From Effrenium voratum (Eukaryota > Sar > Dinophyceae > Suessiales > Symbiodiniaceae), in assembly GCA_963377175.1 (NCBI GenBank), contig CAUJNA010000595.1, forward strand, positions 1 to 64,000: a DNA stretch of 64,000 nt, read 5' to 3'. A program made the position numbers and the translations under genes. Shown here piece after piece: positions 54,501-64,000 of this stretch. Position 1 is the first letter of the stretch; every line of letters starts with the position of its first letter. A model generated the notes under the pieces. That model made no database searches, was not told where the DNA came from, and was given only the letters and a program-made list of their open reading frames with translations.

Positions 54501-57500
54501 CATCCTTTTCATCATCTGTATCATCATCTGATCATCACCTAGCATCAATTAATTTCTTAATATACACAGAAATCAGAAGGGACGTTAAACATCCTTGGCA
54601 ATGCAAAGGATGCGATGATGACAGTTATCAAGGAACAAGTAGAGATGCAGAGGATGTTGTGATGATAGTTGTCATAACGCGGATGACACCGATCATCACA
54701 CCCGTGCAACTATCATCATGGTCGTCATCTCTTACCAGGCAGCATTGGTGATGCAGAGGGTGCTACAATGATAGATATCATCACAGCCGTTAGTGATGCC
54801 AAGGATGCTACGATGATGGTTATCATCCTTGTCATCATCTTTATCATCATCTGATCATCACCTACCACCGTCTAATATCTTATTCTGAATAGAAATCAAA
54901 AGAGACGTTCGACATCCTTGGCAATGCAAAGGATGCGCTGATGATAATTCTCAAGGAACAAGTAGACACGCAGAGGATGTTGTGATGACAGTTGTCACGA
55001 CGCGGATGGTAACGATCATCACCCGTGCCATTATCATCGTGGCCGTCGTCATCTCTTGACAGGCAGCATTGGTGAGGATGCTACGATGATAGTTACAATC
55101 ACAGCCGCTAATGCTACGATGATGGTTATCATCCTTGTCATCATCTTTATCATCATCTGATCATCACCTAGCATCATCTAACATCTTATTATCTACAGAA
55201 ATCAAAAGGGACGTTAGACATCCTTGGCGACGCAAGGGATGCGATGATGATAGTTATCAAGGAACAAGTAGAAATGCAGAGGATGTTGTGACGATAGTCG
55301 TCATGACGCGGGTGATAGCGATCATCACGCCCGTGCCATTATCATCGTGGCCGTCGTCATCTCTTATCAGGCAGCATTGGTGATGCAGAGGATGCTGCGA
55401 CAGTAGTTATCATCACAGCCGTTAGTGATGCCAAGGATGCTACTATGATGGTTATCATCCTTGTCATCATCTGTATCATCATCTGATCATCACCTAGCAT
55501 CATCTAATATCTTGATATGACCAGAAATCAACAGGGACGTTAGACATCCTTGGCAATGCAAAGGATGCGATGATGACAGCTATCAAGGAACAAGTGGCGA
55601 TGCAGAGGATGTTGTGATGATAGTCGTCATCACGCGGATGATAACGATCATCACGCCCGTGGCACTATCATTGTTGTCGTCGTCATCTCTTATCAGGCAG
55701 CATTGGTGATGCCAAGGATGCTACGATGATAGTTATCATCCTTGTCATCATCTTTGTCATCATCCGATCATCACCTAGCATCATCTAATATCGTATTATA
55801 AACAGAAATCAAAAAGGGACGTTAGACATCCTTGGCAATGCAAAGGATGCGACGATGACAGTTATCAAGGAACAAGTAGACACGCAGAGGGTGTTGTGAT
55901 GATAGTTGTCATGACGCGCATGATAACGATCATCACGCCCGTGCCATTATCATCATGGTCGTCGTCATCTCTTATCAGGCAGCATTGGTGATGCAGAGGA
56001 TGCTGCGATGACAGTTATCAGGACAATCATCAGCATCATCCTTATCATCATCGTGATGATGGTCATCATCCTCATCGTCCTTCTCATCCGCATCATCATG
56101 AGGGTCATCATCATCTCTTTCTTCTCTTATCCTTGTCATCATTATCATCATGGTCATCATCATCTCTTATTCGGCAGCGTCGCTGATGCAGAAGATGTCA
56201 CGATGATAGTTATCATCACAGCCGTTGGTGATGCCAAGGATGCTACTATGCTGGTTATCATCCTTGTCATCATCTGTTCCATCATCTGATCATCACCTAG
56301 CATCATCTAATATCTGAATATATACAGAAATCAAAAGGGACGTTAGACGTCCTTGGCAATGCAAAGGATGCGACGATGATAGTTATCAAGGAACAAGTAG
56401 AGATGCAGAGGATGCTGATGATGATAACGATCATCACGCCCGTGCAACTATCACCTTGGTCGTCGTCATCTCTTGTCAGGCAGCATTGGTGATGCAGCGG
56501 ATGCTGCGATGATCGTTATCATGACAGTCATCCATTGCCCAATTGTTCAGTGGCATCCTTGTCTTTTTCTAGCGGCCTTTTGTCAGGGAAAGCACCTCAA
56601 ATACATATTTTTTAGTTTGAGGTGTGGGAGACTTTGTTTTGGGCTGCGTCATCGTCGTCATCATCACCATCATCCTTCTCATCATCATCATGATGGTCAT
56701 CATCATCTTTTTCTTATTCTCTTACCCTTATCGAATTTATCATCATGGTCATCATCATCTCATATTCGGCAGCGTTGCTGATGCAGAAGATGATACGCTG
56801 AAAGTTATCATCACAGCCGTTAGTGATGCCAAGGATGCAACAATGATATAGTTATCATCCTTGTCATCATCTGTATCCTCATCCGACCATCATCTAGCAT
56901 CATCAAATATCTTGTTACACATCTTTATTGATGTATAGAAATCAAAAGGGACGTTAGACATCCTTGGCAATGCAAAGAATGCGATGATGAGAGTTATCAA
57001 GGAACAAGTAGAGATGCAGAGGGTGTTGTGATGATAGTTGTCATGACGCGCATGATAACAATCATCACGCCCGCGCGTGCCATTCTTTGTCATCATGGTC
57101 ATCGACATCTCTTATCAAGCAGCATTGGTGATGCAGAGGATGCTACGACAATAGTTATCATCACAGCCGTTAGTGATGCCAAGAATGCTACTATGATAGT
57201 TATCATCCTTGTCATCATCTTTATACTCATTTGATCATCACCTAGCATCATCTAACATCTTATTATCTACAGAAATCAAAAGGGACGGTAGACATCCTTG
57301 GCAACGCAAAGGTGCGATGATGATGATTATCAAGGAACAAGTAGACACGCAGAGGGTGTTGCGATGATAGTTGTCATGACGCGCATGATAACGATCATCA
57401 CGCCCGCGCGTGCCATTGTTTGTCATCATGGTCGTCGTCATCTCTTATCAGGCAGCATTGGTGATGCAGAGGATGCTGCGATGACAGTTACCAGGACAAT

Positions 57501-59925
57501 CATCAGCATCATCCTTATCATCATCGTGATGATGGTCATCATCCTCATCGTCCTTCTCATCGTCATCATCATGATGGTCATCATCATCTCTTTCTTGTTC
57601 TCTTATCCTTGTCATCATTATCATGATGGTCATCATCATCTCTTTTTCGGCAGCGTCGCTGATGCAGAAGATGTCACGATGATAGTTATCATCACAGCCG
57701 TTAGTGATGCCAAGGATGCTACTCTGATGGTTATCATCCTTGTCATCATCTGTATCATCATCTGATCATCACCTAGCATCATCTAATATCTTAATATACA
57801 CAGACATCAGAAGGGACGTTAAACATCCTTGGCAATGCAAAGGATGCGATGATGACAGTTATCAAGGAACACGTAGAGATGCAGAGGATGTTGTGATGAT
57901 AGTTGTCATAACGCGGATGACACGGATCATCACGCCCGTGCCATTATCATCATGGTCGTCGTCATCTCTTGACAGGCAGCATTGGTGATGCAGAGGATGC
58001 TACAATGATAGCTATCATCACAGCCGTTAGTGATGCCAAGGATGCTACGATGACGGTTATCATCATTGCCATCATCTTTATCATCATCTGATCATCACCT
58101 ACCACCATCTAATATCGTATTATAGACAGAAATCAAAAAGGGATGATAGACATCCTTGGCAATGCAAAGAATGCGATGATGACAGTTATCAAGGAACAAG
58201 TAGACACGCAGAGGATGTTGTGATGACAGTTGTCACGACGCGGATGGTAACGATCATCACCCGTGCCATTATCATCGTGGTCGTCGTCATCTCTTGACAG
58301 GCAGCATTGGTGAGGGTGCTACGATGATAGTTATCATCACAGCCGCTAATGCTACGATGATTGTTATCATCCTTGTCATCATCTTTATCATCATCTGATC
58401 ATCACCTAGCATCATCTAATATCTTATTATCTACAGAAATCAAAAGGGGCGTTAGACATCCTTGGCGACGCAAGGGATGCGATGATGATAGTTATCAAGG
58501 AACAAGTAGAGATGCAGAGGATGTTGTGACGATAGTCCGATAGTCGTCATGACGCGGATGAGAACGATCATCACGCCCGTGCCATTATCATCGTGGTCGT
58601 CGTCATCTCTTATCAGGCAGCATTGGTGATGCAGAGGATGCTGTGACAGTAGTTATCATCACAGCCGTTAGTGATGCCAAGGATGCTACTACGATGGTTA
58701 TCATCCTTGTCATCATCTGTATCATCATCTGATCATCACCTAGCATCATCTAATATCTTGATATAAACAGAAATCAACAGGGACGTTAGACATCCTTGGC
58801 AATGCAAAGGAAGCGACGATGACAGTTATCAAGGAACAAGTGGCGACGCAGAGGATGTTGTGATGATAGTTGTCATCACGCGGATGATAACGATCATCAC
58901 GCCCGTGGCATTATCATTGTTGTCGTCGTCATCTCTTATCAGGAAGCATTGGTGATGCCTAGGATGCTCCGATGATAGTTATCATCCTTGTCATCATCTT
59001 TGTCATCATCCGATCATCACCTAGCATCATCTAATATCGTATTATAGACAGAAATCAAAAAGGGATGATAGACATGCTTGGCAATGCAAAGAATGCGATG
59101 ATGACAGTTATCAAGGAACAAGTAGACACGCAGAGGGTGTTGTGATGATAGTTGTCATGACGCGCATGGTAACGATCATCACGCCCGTGCCATTATCATC
59201 ATGGTCGTCGTCATCTCTTGACAGGCAGCATTGGTGATGCAGAGGATGCTACAATGATAGATATCATCACAGCCGTTAGTGATGCCAAGGATGCTACGAT
59301 GATGGTTATCATCCTTGTCGTCATCTTTGTCATCATCTGATCATCACCTAGCATCATCTAGCATCTTAGTATAAACAGAAATCAATAGGGACGTTAGACA
59401 TCCTTGGCAATGCAAGGGATGCGACGATGATAGTTATCAAGGAACAAGTAGAGATGCAGAGGATGTTGCGACGATAGTCGTCATGACGCGGATGATAACG
59501 ATCATCACGCCCGTGCCATTCTCACTGTGGTCGTCATCATCTCTTGACAGGCAGCATTGGTGATGCCAAGGATGCTACATGATAGTTGTCATCCTTGTCA
59601 TCATCTTTGTCATCATCTGATCATCACCTAGCATCATCTAATATCGTATTATAAATAGAAATCAAAAGGGACGTTAGACATCCTTGGCAATGCAAAGGAT
59701 GCGATGATGATAGTTATCAAGGAACAAGTAGAGATGCAGAGGATGTTGTGATGATAGTTGTCATGACGGGGATGATCATCATGGTCGTCGTCATCTCTTA
59801 TCAGGCACCATTGGTTGCCCAATTGTTCAGGCATCCTCGTGTCTTTTTTCTAGCGTGCTTTTTGTCAGTGAAAGCACCTCAAATTAATATTTTTTAATTT
59901 GAGATGCGGGAGACTTTGTTTTGGG
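51595..59925. repeat. CATCATC/GATGATG satellite with higher-order organisation
   Basis: 8.3 kb built from modules that begin with GACGTTAGACATCCTTGGC and GATGATGAT-rich sequence and end with CATCATCATC-rich sequence and ATACAGAAATCAAAAGGGA. Module starts fall at about 51,951, 52,277, 52,559, 53,083, 53,694, 54,056, 54,584, 54,906, then 55,214, 55,542, 55,822, 56,343, 56,951, 57,290, 57,820, 58,148, then 58,452, 58,786, 59,066, 59,392, 59,673. The spacings 326-282-524-611-335-528-322-308 recur as 328-280-521-608-339-530-328-304, giving a repeat of about 3.26 kb with a third, rearranged copy. No coding potential: the frames are runs of Ile/Met/Val or His/Asp. Confidence 0.95.
53279..53395. repeat. 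Unique module with hairpin inside the satellite, copy 1
   Basis: A non-CATC module (starting GCCCAATTGTTCAGTGGCATC) occurs once per higher-order repeat: here, at 56,537-56,652 and at 59,817-59,935. CACCTCAAA (53,334-53,342) pairs with TTTGAGGTG (53,357-53,365) around a T-rich loop; the second copy has the same hairpin. In the third copy the stem is longer: CACCTCAAATTAA (59,875-59,887) against TTAATTTGAGATG (59,894-59,906). Confidence 0.8.
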
Positions 59926-60595
59926 CTGCATCGTGCGCCGACAGCTACCCACGAAGGGCACAGGGCGGCAGCCCTTAAATCCGCCCGAAGAGGGCGAAGG
60001 GGCTGTGTGTAGATCCCTCCCACCCGCTGGGGAGGGGTTTACCCCTCCCCTTACCCCCTTACCCCTCCCCACAGGGGTGCCCCCCTGTGCTGCCGACTTT
60101 CTTTCCCCCTTATGTATCAGCCCATAGTGGGCCGGCAGGCTCAAGAAACACAATTCGGCTCTTGGGGGTAACCCCCCCCGCCCAAGCATGGGCCCCCTGC
60201 TTAACAGTGAGGCTACTGATCCCCATCTAAGCTCGGTTTTGGGCATGGTTTTCGCTCAAGACATGAGCAAAACACTGTGTTTTTGACACTTTCGCGTGGG
60301 CGCGACCTCGGAAAGCGTGAAAAACATAAGTTTTTGCGGAAACCTGCTTATTGGTGAGGCTTCACTGGCCCCCGCCAAACCCGGCTTTGGAGATTGCATT
60401 GCCTACAGCGAAGTGTCTCGAAATAAGAGTGCGTGAGTGAGTGGGTGAGTGGGTGAGTGAGTGAGTGAGTGAGTGAGTGAGCAAGTGAGCGAGTGAGCGA
60501 GTGAGCGAGTGAGCGAGTGAGCGAGTGAGCGAGTGAGTGAGTGTGTGTGGAGTTGATGTCAGTGTGTGTTGTGACGTTACTACTGCGCACTACCT
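59926..60595. repeat. 660-bp segment, first copy, with (GTGA)n tail
   Basis: Contains GGGGCTGTGTGTAGATCCCT, runs of CCCCTCCCC, a phrase CAAGAAACACAATTCGGCTC, then GGTTTTGGGCATGGTTTTCG onward, and ends in (GTGA/GCGA)n at 60,430-60,545. It is repeated at 60,596-61,460, about 658 bp to the right. Confidence 0.85.
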
Positions 60596-61460
60596 GCAGT
60601 ACCGAAGGGGGCGACGGGGCTGTGTGTAGATCCCTCCCACCCGCTGGGGAGTTTACCCCTCCCCTTACCCCTCCCCACAGGCGTGCCCCCCTGCACCGCC
60701 GACTTTCTTTCCCCGGCAGGTTCAAGAAACACGATTCGGCTCTTGGGGGTACCCCCCGAGCATGGGCCCCAACTTGGGCCCGGTTTTGCGCAAACACTGG
60801 AAAACACTGTGCTTTTCTACGTTTTTTGACGGCTGGAAAGGCGCAAAATGTGGAAACCTGATTAACAGTGAGGCTATACTGATCCCCATCTAAGCTTGGT
60901 TTTGGGCATGGTTTTCGCTCAAGACATGAGCAAAACACTGTGTTTTTGACACTTTCGCGTGGGTGCAAGGCCTCGGAAAGCGTGAAAAACATAAGTTTTT
61001 TGCGGAAACCTGCTTATTGGTGAGGCTTCACTGGCCCCCGCCAAACCCGGCTTTGGAGATTGCGTTGCCTACAGCGAAGTGTCTCGAAATAAGAGTGAGT
61101 GAGTGAGTGAGTGAGTGAGTGAGTGAGTGAGTGAGTGAGTGAGTGAGTGAGTGAGTGAGTGAGTGAGTGAGTGAGTGAGTGAGTGAGTGAGTGAGTGAGT
61201 GAGTGAGTGAGTGAGTGAGTGAGTGAGTGAGTGAGTGAGTGAGTGAGTGAGTGAGTGAGTGAGTGAGTGAGTGAGTGAGTGAGTGAGTGAGTGAGTGAGT
61301 GAGTGAGTGAGTGAGTGAGCGAGTGAGTGAGTGAGTGGGTGGGTGGGTGAGTGAGTGAGTGAGTGAGTGAGTCATTGAGTGAGTGAGTGAGTGAGTGAGC
61401 GAGCGAGCGAGCGAGCAAGTGAGTGAGTGAGCGAGTGAGTGAGTGAGTGTGTGTGTGTGG
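60596..61460. repeat. 660-bp segment, second copy, with expanded (GTGA)n tail
   Basis: Same order as the first copy. The body has small gaps, but the (GTGA)n tail (61,094-61,450) has expanded to about 355 bp against about 115 bp in the first. The tail shares GTGTGTGGAGTTGATGTCAG with the first copy at its end. Confidence 0.9.
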
Positions 61461-62729
61461 AGTTGATGTCAGTGTGTGTTGCGACGTTACACGCTTATGG
61501 GCCTGCTTCCTTCCGCAAACGTGCCTCGCGCAAGTTGCCCCGTGCTTCGAACTGCTTGCAGTAAACTGAGGCTGCCGGCGGGGCCGGTGGTGCGTCAGCA
61601 ACGTAAATCCGGCTACACCTCCTGGGGTAGCATGTCGCCGCTAGGCAATTAGCCTGCTAGCTTTAGCTATAGGGGCTGCACCCTGGCGCCGCCGACCTCG
61701 TCACTTGGTCGTGATGCGTGGCCTAAAACCAGCTCGGGCTTGCCTGTGGGAAACCCTTGCAAAACATCGCTGACATATCAGGGTCTGGGGTTGGGCCTGG
61801 GTGATGCTTCAGCGGTCTGCATCATCAAGACTTCCTTCCAAAAAGCCTCTCAACCCAAAAAGCACTGTTTTTTAGAAGGTGTCGGAGGGATATAAGCGAG
61901 GCTCATTTTCGCGCATTTTTGCGCCAAGCGCTGCCGGGCATGCCGGCGATGCTGGGCCCTCGCTCTACAAAACGCTGTAAATACCGTCAAAAACTGCTGT
62001 GCTGAGCGGTCGGCTGTTGTTCTGTCCGTTTTGCTTTTGCTGTGGCTGGCTCGCGTGCTGCGCGGTCCTTGCTTTTTTCGCGTTGGTTTTCGGGCCTTCT
62101 GGCGCGCGCGCGAGCGACCCCAGCCACAAAACGCTGCTATTTACGGTGTTTTGTTGCTTTTGCGTTTCCGGGCTGGCTTGCGGGCTGTTCTTTTTGGGCT
62201 GCTGTTTCTGCGGCCTCTGGCGCGCGCGGGCGCGACCCCATGTCAGCCTTATGGTTTGGGTCCCGGCTAGGGCCCAGAAAGCTGGCATCCCCGGCATCAT
62301 CTGGGGTCGGGGTGGGCAACACGCATAACCTAACCAGCCATGACATGGTATAACTTCAAAGAGGCGTAGCCGGCTAGAGGCCGCAGGCCCAGAAAATTTT
62401 GCTTCAATGGACATGCGTTGCCAAATTTGTTCAAGCCCGCAAGAAGGCAAACGCCCTTCTCAGTGGCTTTGTAGCCGGGTGGTGGAATTCAACTTTGCTT
62501 ACCATCGTCGAGAGTTTGCACACGTGCGGCGTGTTGGCCTGGCTTCAGAGTTTGTCTGAAGCGCCGCCGGTGCGAACCGGGCTTCCTGTCAAGATTGGGT
62601 CCGGCGTTTGGCGCAAGCTGGACAAGATGGCGCCGAGGTGGTTTGGGAACAACTTCTCTGTGCACAGCGCAGCCCCGCGGGCGCGCTCGTGCTTCGAGGC
62701 AAGACATGCTGCAAATCACGCCTCCTCCG
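61461..62729. other. No gene seen; contains a GC-rich 125-bp duplication
   Basis: CTTCTGGCGCGCGCGCGAGC near 62,096 and CCTCTGGCGCGCGCGGGCGC near 62,213 head two imperfect copies of a 120-bp segment together with TTTTGCTTTTGC / TTGCTTTTGCG phrases. A plus-strand frame from 62,399 (up to 243 codons) starts with protein-like sequence (KKANALLSGFVAGWWNSTLL) but runs into the GT tract; no domain was seen. Confidence 0.4.
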
Positions 62730-63410
62730 AAGCCTCAATCTTCGCATGTCCGCATGTCCGCGCGTATGCGCGCTGCGTGTCTGCGCGCCTGCCTGTGTGC
62801 GTGTCTGCGTGTCTGCATGTCCGCGTGTCTGCGTGTCTCTGCGTGTGTGGCTGCGTCTGTGTTTGTCCGTATTTTCTGTGTGTCTCTTTGTGTGTGTCTG
62901 TGTCTGGCTGCGTCTCTGTCACGGACTGCGTCGGTGTCTGTGTCTGCACAAACACACACAGACACACACACACACACACACACAGGTACCACAGACTACC
63001 GGCGCCACCACAGATACACACGAACACACAAACAGAGACAAGCACAGACTTCGTGTGTGCGTCTGTATATGTGTGTGTGTGTGTGTCGCTGTGTGTGTGT
63101 CCGTGTGTGTGTGTCCGTGTGTGTGTGTGACTGTGTCCGGGTCTGCGTGTGTCTGTGTGTGTGACAGTGTCAGGGTCTGCGTGTGTCTGTGTGTGTCTCC
63201 GTGCGTCTGTGTCTGTGCGAGTCTGCTTGCGTGCGTGTGTCTGTGTCTCTGTGTGTGTCTCCGTGCGTGTGTGTCTGTGCGCTGTGTGTGGGTGTGTGTG
63301 TGTGCGCGCGAGCCCGTGCGTCTGTCTGTGTGTGTGTGCGCGTTCATGTTTCCGCGCGCGGCGTGCGCTCTTCTGCTCGCGCACGCGCGCTTGTGCGCGT
63401 GTGGGCAGGA
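62730..63410. repeat. GT/CT-rich low-complexity tract with an internal CA block
   Basis: TGTGTCTG-type repeats on the plus strand, switched to ACACACAGAC for about 110 bases at 62,945-63,050 and then back to GTGTGT. This gives a small inverted microsatellite. It ends in GCGCGC-rich DNA. Confidence 0.85.
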
Positions 63411-64000
63411 GCGTGCCCTTCAGTCGCGGAATCGCGCAAATCAGAAGCAAAGATGATTTTTGGAACACCCCGCCCTGGCTCAAGCCTGTCAAGGCCCTCC
63501 CACGCTCTCAGCCAACGCCTTGCGTCCTTCATTTCCTTCAACTGCACGGGCTCATCCTTGCCGGTCAAGGGAGTGGTTGCGCGTGAAAGGCATACCAAAG
63601 CAATCTGGACGATGCCCCAATCTTCGGTCACTCCTCTCTAACTTACTACGCGAAACACAAAGAATGGGGAGAAACAACACTCTGTGATTCTCAAATCTCT
63701 TTCACGGATCATCCAAACAGACCATCGACAAGGGGCTCCCCGAAACAAGCTGAAAAACCCAAGGTCAAGCATCAACACTCCATTTTTGTAGTCTTGAACT
63801 CTCGAGCCGCGCTGAACAACACGCAAGCAGGCACAAACACGCTTCGCAAGCAGCCTCAGATGTCATGAAGCTAGACGCTTTTGGCAGTTGCGCCTATCTC
63901 ATCTCATCTGCAAGAATCGCAACGTCCTGCTTTGGCAAGCCACCCGCCTCAAAGGTCACCAGGACTCTTCTCCTCAGCGCAACAAGCTTCGACCCAAGTC
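63411..64000. other. Unique DNA to the window end, no gene seen
   Basis: Short frames on both strands without domain. GTCCTGCTTTGGCAAG at about 63,924 repeats a phrase from about 433. Confidence 0.3.

Noticed and set aside
61014..61601. Minus-strand frames encoding THSL repeats
   Set aside because: Products of the (GTGA)n tract, with no non-repeat domain.
62608..63456. 282-codon plus frame and 258-codon minus frame
   Set aside because: Generated by the GT/CT low-complexity tract; both strands are open.

Overview
This window looks like repeat-dominated nuclear DNA of a dinoflagellate, most likely a Suessiales/Symbiodiniaceae-type genome. The evidence is as follows. (1) Relict copies of the dinoflagellate trans-spliced leader (DinoSL, ending GCCATTTTGGCTCAAG) occur in the sequence; the best is a 16/16 match on the minus strand at 12,769-12,784. 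(2) Ty1/copia retroelement fragments have the look of dinoflagellate elements, including a WDTAAGRHLVG protease motif. (3) There is no ordinary intact host gene, while simple-sequence and satellite arrays are very abundant. The species assignment is inference. The DinoSL matches and retroelement motifs are read directly from the sequence.

Layout. 1-7,420: a 36-bp tandem repeat in two blocks, a 2.5-kb nested palindrome (775-bp arms around another 36-bp array), a 31-bp repeat, and a 64-bp satellite of about 38 copies. 7,420-9,140: T/G-rich DNA, then a (CATA)n array facing a (TATG)n array. 9,140-12,790: decayed minus-strand coding DNA with a spliced-leader relic at its 5' end, as expected of a processed retrogene. 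12,790-20,740: decayed coding DNA, including a wrecked copia reverse transcriptase and degenerate zinc-binding motifs. 20,850-24,775: several satellite families, dominated by a 31-bp GCGGACGCTCC repeat.

24,776-40,040: a 15.3-kb copia-type element bounded by about 362-bp LTRs and inserted in the 31-bp satellite, which resumes on its far side. It carries frameshifted gag, protease, integrase, RT and RNase H. After RNase H it breaks into foreign cargo: an antisense intronless gene with a Tpt1/KptA (RNA 2'-phosphotransferase)-like domain and a cysteine-rich zinc ribbon, and a second, inverted copy of the same gene. A fragment of another copia element is inserted into the first copy.

40,900-41,920: about 1 kb of (AATG)n. 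42,251-46,977: a compact minus-strand copia derivative with 133-bp terminal repeats, a coiled-coil Gag, a methyltransferase-like domain fused to the RT catalytic core, and RNase H. It has no recognisable protease or integrase.

46,980-64,000: non-coding or decayed DNA with G-rich and GT-rich low-complexity tracts, a CATCATC/GATGATG satellite of 8.3 kb organised as about 3.26-kb higher-order repeats (51,600-59,925), a tandemly duplicated 660-bp segment with (GTGA)n tails, and terminal GT/GC tracts.

No gene here appears intact enough to call functional with confidence. The most interesting signals are spliced-leader sequence inside the LTRs of two unrelated copia elements, the Tpt1/KptA-like cargo, and the methyltransferase-like domain of the second element.
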